Shown here: positions 62,411 through 64,000 of the stretch, in pieces
Layout of the letters: each line of letters starts with the position of its first letter
Numbering within the stretch: position 1 is the first letter of the stretch
DNA from: Curvibacter sp. GWA2_63_95
Lineage (GTDB): Bacteria; Pseudomonadota; Gammaproteobacteria; Burkholderiales; Burkholderiaceae_C
Reading direction: 5' to 3'
Assembly (NCBI GenBank): GCA_001795455.1
Contig: MGPB01000017.1
Coordinates: 1 to 64,000, forward strand
Length of the DNA: 64,000 bases
Notes under the pieces: model-generated
Seen by the model: only the letters and a program-made list of their open reading frames with translations
What the model was told of the DNA's origin: nothing
Database searches by the model: none
Program-made: the position numbers and the translations under genes

Positions 62411-63657
62411 GCCAACAACTCGCTAAACGGGATGTAGCGCACTGTGGCGCCATAGAGGATGGGTTCGCCCGGTGGCGTGTCAATGAGGCCATCGCCCCAG
62501 ACTGCAGACGTCAGCACGCCGGAGCTCTGGTTGGTGAAGAGATCGAGGCCACCATGGTCGTTGCGGCGCACGCGCAAAAATTCACGGCGTTTTTCGGCCC
62601 TGGGCCAATCAAAGTCTGCGCGGGCAGCTATGCTTTTCATAGCAACATCCTGCACCTTCTGCAGGCGCAGCAACAAGGGCCGTACCAGCAAGACAAAAGT
62701 GACAAAGCTGGACACCGGGTTACCCGGCAAACCCACGAAGTGCGCCGCGCCAATGCGGCCATGCGCAAAGGGTTTACCGGGTTTGATGGCGATTTGCCAC
62801 AGGTCCAGCTGCCCCAGGGACTGCACGGCAGGTTTGATGTGGTCTTCCTCTCCCACCGAGACACCGCCGCTGGTGAGTACCAGGTCGTGGCTGGCGGCAG
62901 CCTGTTGCAACGCATGCACGGTCGCATCCAGCCGGTCGGGCACGATGCCCAGGTCGGTCACCTCGCAGCCCAGGCGGCGCAGCATGGCGCTGAGGAAGAA
63001 TCGGTTGGAGTTGTAGATGGCACCCGGTGGCATCTGCTCGGGCGGCACGGTGCCGGGCAGCACCAGCTCGTCGCCCGTGGAGAACAGCGCCACACGCGGC
63101 TTGCGCACCACCTGCAGTTGGGCCATTCCCACGCTGGCGGCCAGGCCCAGCGCGGCGGGCCCCAGGCGGGTGCCAGCGGCCAGCACCACGTCGCCACGGG
63201 CCACATCCTCGCCCGAACGGCGGATGTTTTGGCCAGGCAACGGGGTGGCATTGATCTGAACACGGGGTGGCGCCGAGGCATCCGTCACCTCCAACACCGT
63301 GCACTCTTCCTGCATCACCACCGCGTCGGCCCCCGGTGGCACTGGCGCACCGGTGAAGATGCGAGCCACGGTACCCGGCTGCAAGGCCGAGCCCACGCTG
63401 CCGGCTGCAATGCGCTGCGACACCGGCAAGGCGCCCTGCGCAGCCAGCACGTCGTCCACGCGCACCGCATAACCATCCATGGCGCTGTTGTCACAGGGCG
63501 GCACCTGCAGCCCCGAGACAATGGCCTCTGCCAGCACGCGACCATCGGCATCGCTGGTGGACACAGACTCGGTCTGGGCCAAGGGTTGCACGCTGGCCAG
63601 CAGTTGGGCCAGCGCGTCGTCCAGCGGCATCAGGGGTTTGCGGGGGGCTGTAGACAT
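62407..63657 (-). CDS. moeA: Molybdopterin molybdenumtransferase
   Basis: 416 residues, standard length. Inserts molybdenum into molybdopterin. Motifs: LAEAIVSGLQVPPCDNSAMD, GYAVR, RRSGEDVARGDVVL, ALFSTGDELVLPG, TSGGVSVGEEDHIKP and IKPGKPFAHGRIG, FVGLPGNPVSSFV. Follows thrC on the same strand with an 80-base gap that holds a repeat copy. An internal stretch at 62617-62643 matches the left half of the dispersed repeat. Confidence 0.96.
   Translation of the reverse strand: MSTAPRKPLMPLDDALAQLLASVQPLAQTESVSTSDADGRVLAEAIVSGLQVPPCDNSAMDGYAVRVDDVLAAQGALPVSQRIAAGSVGSALQPGTVARIFTGAPVPPGADAVVMQEECTVLEVTDASAPPRVQINATPLPGQNIRRSGEDVARGDVVLAAGTRLGPAALGLAASVGMAQLQVVRKPRVALFSTGDELVLPGTVPPEQMPPGAIYNSNRFFLSAMLRRLGCEVTDLGIVPDRLDATVHALQQAAASHDLVLTSGGVSVGEEDHIKPAVQSLGQLDLWQIAIKPGKPFAHGRIGAAHFVGLPGNPVSSFVTFVLLVRPLLLRLQKVQDVAMKSIAARADFDWPRAEKRREFLRVRRNDHGGLDLFTNQSSGVLTSAVWGDGLIDTPPGEPILYGATVRYIPFSELLA
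62617..62643 (-). repeat. Half copy of the dispersed repeat inside the moeA coding region
   Basis: On the minus strand it reads GCTATGAAAAGCATAGC then TGCCCGCGCA, matching the left hairpin and first core of the repeat. It is read in frame as AMKSIAARA within moeA near residue 345. The right half of the repeat is absent. Confidence 0.5.
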
Positions 63658-63667
63658 GCTCTTTCTT

Positions 63668-63712
63668 GCTATGGTTTATATAGCTGCTCGCGCATATTCC
63701 ATGCGGGCTAGG
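63668..63712 (+). repeat. Dispersed ~50-bp intergenic repeat, copy 9
   Basis: GCTAT-GGTTTAT-ATAGC forms a perfect hairpin, then TGCTCGCGCATATTCC and ATGCGGGCTAGG. It lies between thrC and moeA, both on the minus strand, and so inside a probable operon rather than between convergent genes. Confidence 0.88.
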
Positions 63713-63736
63713 CAGCTATTTCGCTCATATTTTGGC

Positions 63737-64000
63737 TCAGTAGCCGCACTCCGCGGCAATCAGCGCCTGGATGGCGGCTACGTCGGCGTCCATGACTTGC
63801 ACCCGCTTGGGCAGGGCCTCGATGCCTTCAAACTTCGCGGGCCGCTCGGGCTCGCGGCCCAGGGCTTCCACGATGGTGGCCGCAAACTTGATGGGCAAGG
63901 CGGTTTCCAGCACCACCATGGGCACACCGGGCGTGCGCTGCTCCAACGCCACCTTCAGGCCATCGGCCGTGTGGGTGTCGATCACCATGCCGTGCTGCTC
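63737..64000 (-). CDS. thrC: Threonine synthase, C-terminal end (partial)
   Basis: The visible 87 residues end a class typical of bacterial threonine synthase: HGMVIDTHTADGLKVA, LETALPIKFAATIVEALG, REPERPAKFEGIEALPKR, VMDADVAAIQALIA. The gene runs off the window at 64000; the internal ATG at 63988 is not its start. In related genomes thrC precedes moeA in this order, as I remember it. Confidence 0.9.
   Translation of the reverse strand, partial: EQHGMVIDTHTADGLKVALEQRTPGVPMVVLETALPIKFAATIVEALGREPERPAKFEGIEALPKRVQVMDADVAAIQALIAAECGY

Noticed and set aside
63720-63760. Window-end ATG at 63988 as the start of a small gene
   Set aside because: The reading frame continues to the window edge with threonine-synthase sequence, so this is an internal methionine of thrC.

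Overview
The window looks like a chromosomal segment of a Burkholderiales bacterium, most likely Comamonadaceae (Rhodoferax/Polaromonas/Acidovorax type). This rests on high GC, dense codirectional operons, family-level resemblance of most proteins, and a roughly 50-bp dispersed element with a gctGCTcGCGCatattCcatg core that recurs nine times between genes. There is no rRNA, tRNA, CRISPR array, transposase, integrase or phage gene that I can see.

Layout. 1-5.9 kb: the end of a SWIB-domain protein, then a dppBCDFA-type peptide ABC transporter operon. 5.9-10.5 kb: a large FAD oxidoreductase, a winged-helix/TolB-like/TPR regulator and a divergent unknown protein. 10.5-14.6 kb: a thiamine-diphosphate enzyme, a cysteine desulfurase-rhodanese fusion and a divergent Lrp regulator. 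14.6-16.0 kb: a small lower-GC island with a DUF5063 gene, an attC-like integron recombination site and a DUF2513 gene, bracketed by two direct copies of the dispersed repeat. 16.0-20.4 kb: a tight tyrosine/phenylalanine catabolic operon (hpd, VOC protein, fahA, phhA) with a divergent Lrp regulator. 20.4-28.5 kb: kdpFABCDE potassium uptake with its two-component system. 28.5-36.9 kb: MFS exporter/AraC pair, FMN-riboswitch-controlled lumazine synthase, LysE and PACE exporters, a metallophosphoesterase, a chemoreceptor, a serine/threonine dehydratase and a glycine-zipper protein. 37.1-44.2 kb: LysR regulator, then aldo/keto reductases, two alpha/beta hydrolases, a cytochrome P460 and a DUF4405 membrane protein. 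44.2-48.5 kb: DUF427 protein and an osmoprotectant ABC transporter. 48.6-64 kb: AhpD-like protein, DUF3149 protein, clpB, a 1975-residue three-domain enzyme (GMC oxidase, alpha/beta hydrolase, PhoD-like phosphatase), an EAL signalling protein, moaE, a dapA-like gene, moaD, moeA and the end of thrC.

Most of this is ordinary metabolism. The items most worth a second look are the 1975-residue fusion enzyme inserted between moaE and clpB, the integron-cassette remnant at 14.6-16.0 kb, the dispersed repeat with a covarying small hairpin (and half a copy inside moeA), the catabolic operon that lacks hmgA but has a 2-His-1-Glu VOC protein, and the P460/DUF4405 redox cluster. Start codons were moved downstream of the longest open frame wherever a ribosome-binding site, a neighbouring gene or family length argued for it.
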